Made by a program: the position numbers and the translations under genes. From positions 3,767,007 to 3,831,006 of the forward strand of contig CM032121.1 of the NCBI GenBank assembly GCA_018894105.1: a stretch of 64,000 bases of DNA, in the 5' to 3' direction. Shown piece by piece: positions 61,500-64,000 of the stretch. Under the pieces are notes generated by a model. That model did no database searches. It worked only from the letters and a program-made list of their open reading frames with translations, and was not told the DNA's origin. The DNA comes from Jacaranda mimosifolia. Taxonomy: Eukaryota; Streptophyta; Magnoliopsida; Lamiales; Bignoniaceae. Within the stretch, counting starts at the first letter, position 1, and each line of letters starts with the position of its first letter.

Positions 61500-62395
61500 T
61501 AGGGATGTCAATGAGTCGGATTCAGATCGGATCATGATAGATTCAACTCTGAATCCGAAAGTAATATGTCAGATCCAAATCCAACCCAAGATTCATCAGA
61601 TCTATAGTTGGTATAGTCATATTTGGATTCAAATAAAAGTCATATATCTATTAGATATCAAAAAAAATCCAAATTTGAATATTCAAAAATCATCATATAT
61701 TTATTATTTTTCTAAGAATTTAATAGAATCCAAATTCAAAACAATCATCCTTAAAAGAATATACAACATATTAATGAATAAATTTTAAAGTCTATTGATC
61801 ACTTAAAAGCAACCATAGAATTTAACTTAATCACATTCATTCATCAAATCATTATATTTTAGGTTCCGTTGCTGATAATAGTACTTATTTGGCATTATAA
61901 ATATATAGTTATACTTGATTATTCAATCAACTAACTATAGACTCAAAGTTTGATAAAAAAAGAAATTTATTTTGATCATATTGAAATTTGCATTGCATTC
62001 GGCTTCTACTCATTATTCTTCCCGCATAATTTTTTGTTATAAAAATAGAGAAACAAGTGATGTAATTATAATGTAAACAAGCTCAAAATCTAACAATTTA
62101 TATAAAAAGCACATGATTTGATATATTGTATAGGAGCTCATTACTTTTTTCATTCAAATATCCATATTGACATTATTATATGACCATGTGTATACATATG
62201 TATACATAATATATATTCGGATTCAAATTATTAATGGAACGGATCGAGCCATATCCATATTCACTCAATTTATTTTGAATTATGAACTTTTTAATTGAAT
62301 CATATCCGTTCAATCTTTTATCAAGTAAAGATCATAAATAATCAGATCGAATTCAAATCAAATCCAAATTAAAATCCGCTCCATTGACAGCCCTA
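61500..62395. mobile_element. Non-autonomous TIR element (TAGGGATGTCAATG type)
   Basis: The left end TAGGGATGTCAATGAGTCGGAT is mirrored by the right end reversed, TAGGGCTGTCAATGGAGCGGAT. About 896 bp of AT-rich DNA with many ATCCAAAT/ATTTGGAT words lies between. No target duplication could be recognised. It ends about 140 bp before the next gene and may contribute to its promoter. Confidence 0.7.
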
Positions 62396-62534
62396 TTTAT
62401 ATATATCCCTAAAAATGATTGGATATGGGCCTTAAATAGTATGTTGGCCCAGCCCAGCAGCAGTAGCACTATTCTCAGTTCAACATAAAAAGGTAAAAAG
62501 TAAAAAAGAAAAAAGAAAAGGAAAATTACAGACA

Positions 62535-63762
62535 ATGGGGATGGAAAGAGAGAGAGAGGAAGAAGCCGACGAAAAGAGAGAAGCAGCTATAGCATCGGCG
62601 GCTTCTTTGCGGCCCAATTTCAAGCTCAGAGGAGGGCTCACTGAGGCCCAGCTCTCCAAATTTCAGGAACCCACCAGAACTTTGTTACTTCCATTTGGCA
62701 TCATCGTCAATTGTTTCAGTTTGTATATCTTGATTGAAGGAAGATAAACCCTATAAGGAACAATTTTGTTGGAAAATTCCGGTTTACTTGGACTCTTCGG
62801 AATGCCATGTTTTTCCAGCATAAATTTATGTCCTTTTTTGTGCGTGAATCTTGGGTTTTGTTGGACGACTTTTGCATGAACTTTTTTACTTTATTTTAGG
62901 TTGAAATTTCATGATTGATCGTTATTGAGCAGGGTCATCCATGATTCTTGGCTTATGTTATCTGGAAAAGGATGCATCTGAGAAATATAGCTAGTCATGG
63001 TTAATTACATTTAATTTTGGTTGAATTGCCGATCCCTTATAAATATGATGAAGTTGAGTTATTTTCATATCTTTTCTAATTAATATTCTTGCTGTTTTTT
63101 TTGGTTTTTGTTGGAAAATGTTCTGATCGAACCATCTATTATTGTTGTGTTAAGAAAAACATTGTTTTTGAAGTTCTGTCTGTTTTATATTTATTAGGAA
63201 TTGCACAAGAGACGTTTACAAATCAAAGCCAAATCTAAAGTACATAAGAGAGAGAAAGGTGCGTAGCAATGTTTTAATTAGGCATTGTATCTTTCTTGAG
63301 AGATTTGATGGTTGTTGGATATGTGCATGATTAGGTGATGGGAAATGTAAGTCTCACAAGAAGGCTGTTGAAGTTCATGATTGCATGAGCCAAGAATCAA
63401 GTAAATCTGTTGGGAATTCGGTTAGTGTTCCAATCCCAGAAAACACAGTGGGGGATATCTTGTCCATGGAAGAGGACAATGTAGCAGGAAACTTGGCTGC
63501 CAAAAAGCGCCAAAAGTTGTATTGGGGGTATTTCTTCGACTTTAATACAAATTTATTTCTCTCTTTTCTATCTTCACAATCTCACAACTAGAAAAACGAA
63601 GGAAAAATATGAGAATGAAAGAAATGCCTACCAGCATGTGGGTGTGGGCTGGTAATTTACTATTCTTCATTGTTCTCTGTATTTAACATGGCTTTTTTCT
63701 TTTCTTACCAATTCTTTAGGCTTGACACGAAGGAACGGTGGGAACGGAAGTCCAATATGTGA
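62535..63762 (+). CDS. Small lysine-rich plant protein of unknown function
   Basis: Probable exons are 62535–62666, 63198–63258, 63335–63527 and 63720–63762, about 142 residues. The N-terminus is charged (MGMEREREEEADEKREAA), followed by LTEAQLSKFQ, a basic stretch ELHKRRLQIKAKSKVHKREK, an acidic Ser-rich middle, and KKRQKLYWGLDTKERWERK near the end with stop TGA at 63760–63762. Introns 2 and 3 have GT–AG ends and keep frame. The exon 1–2 junction does not: after the frame-compatible point CAG at 62666 the genome reads GAACCC, not GT, and the next GT donors break the frame. So exon 1 may be mis-joined, use a rare splice site, or the gene may be damaged. The basic tracts suggest a nuclear or RNA-associated protein. 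I do not recognise a named family. Confidence 0.6.
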
Positions 63763-64000
63763 AAATATCACCAGGTCATGTGCTGCAAGTTTTGTTCTGC
63801 TAGGGCATTGCTGGGTGTGTATGTTTTGGGGGAGGGGTTCTGTTCTGGAGGGCAGCATGATTGAGATGTCCATTCTTCTTGAGCTCCAATGATGATCACA
63901 AAATTCACTTTGATGGTGTTTACAAGACCATCTACCAGGCCATATTTTTCAGCTAATGGTGAAGGGAAATCAGTATGTATGGCAAATTTATCATAAAAGT

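Overview
This is nuclear DNA of a flowering plant, almost certainly a eudicot. The genes have short exons, AT-rich GT–AG introns and products of plant-specific families (LRK10L/WAK-type receptor kinase, CRM-domain organelle splicing factor, STE1/DWF7 sterol desaturase, BC10-like glycosyltransferase). Between them lie AT-rich spacers full of microsatellites, Copia retrotransposons, solo LTRs and MITEs. I cannot name the species. Exon limits were placed by hand from splice signals, reading-frame continuity and comparison of the paralogous copies inside the window.

Positions 1–43101 hold one three-gene block present three times in direct orientation: an ABHD17-like serine hydrolase (+), a receptor-like kinase (+) and a CRM-domain protein (−). 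Unit A is 1–12025, unit B about 12026–25868 and unit C about 32665–43101. The copies are nested. The hydrolase may be whole only in A (its 5' part lies left of the window) and is 5'-truncated in B and C. The CRM gene is whole only in C and is 5'-truncated in A and B. This is what repeated tandem duplication with one breakpoint inside the hydrolase gene and the other inside the CRM gene would leave. The kinase lies fully inside the duplicated segment. It is open in A and B and carries one nonsense codon in C. The two inter-unit junctions have different breakpoints.

The units were then invaded by mobile DNA, and the other two units serve as empty-site references. Insertions include a minus-strand Copia element 181 bp upstream of the unit B kinase start (16423–21199, 5-bp duplication AGTCT) and a second minus-strand Copia element at the B/C junction (25897–32659, duplication GCTAT). 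There is also a solo LTR in the hydrolase B pseudogene (13949–14791, duplication GAGTG), a TIR element with a GC-rich core near the A/B junction, a MITE inside an exon of the CRM B pseudogene, and about 4.2 kb of extra sequence in the first intron of kinase A.

From 43102 to the end the region is ordinary single-copy sequence: a three-exon sterol C-5 desaturase (−, 45577–48851), a two-exon family 14 glycosyltransferase (−, 54920–57896) with a hAT-like element in its intron, and a small four-exon gene of unknown function (+, 62535–63762). The long spacers hold MITEs, a second solo LTR of the same family as the first, a G-rich tract and a cluster of small hairpins, but no gene I can support. I saw no tRNA or rRNA gene and no CRISPR array.
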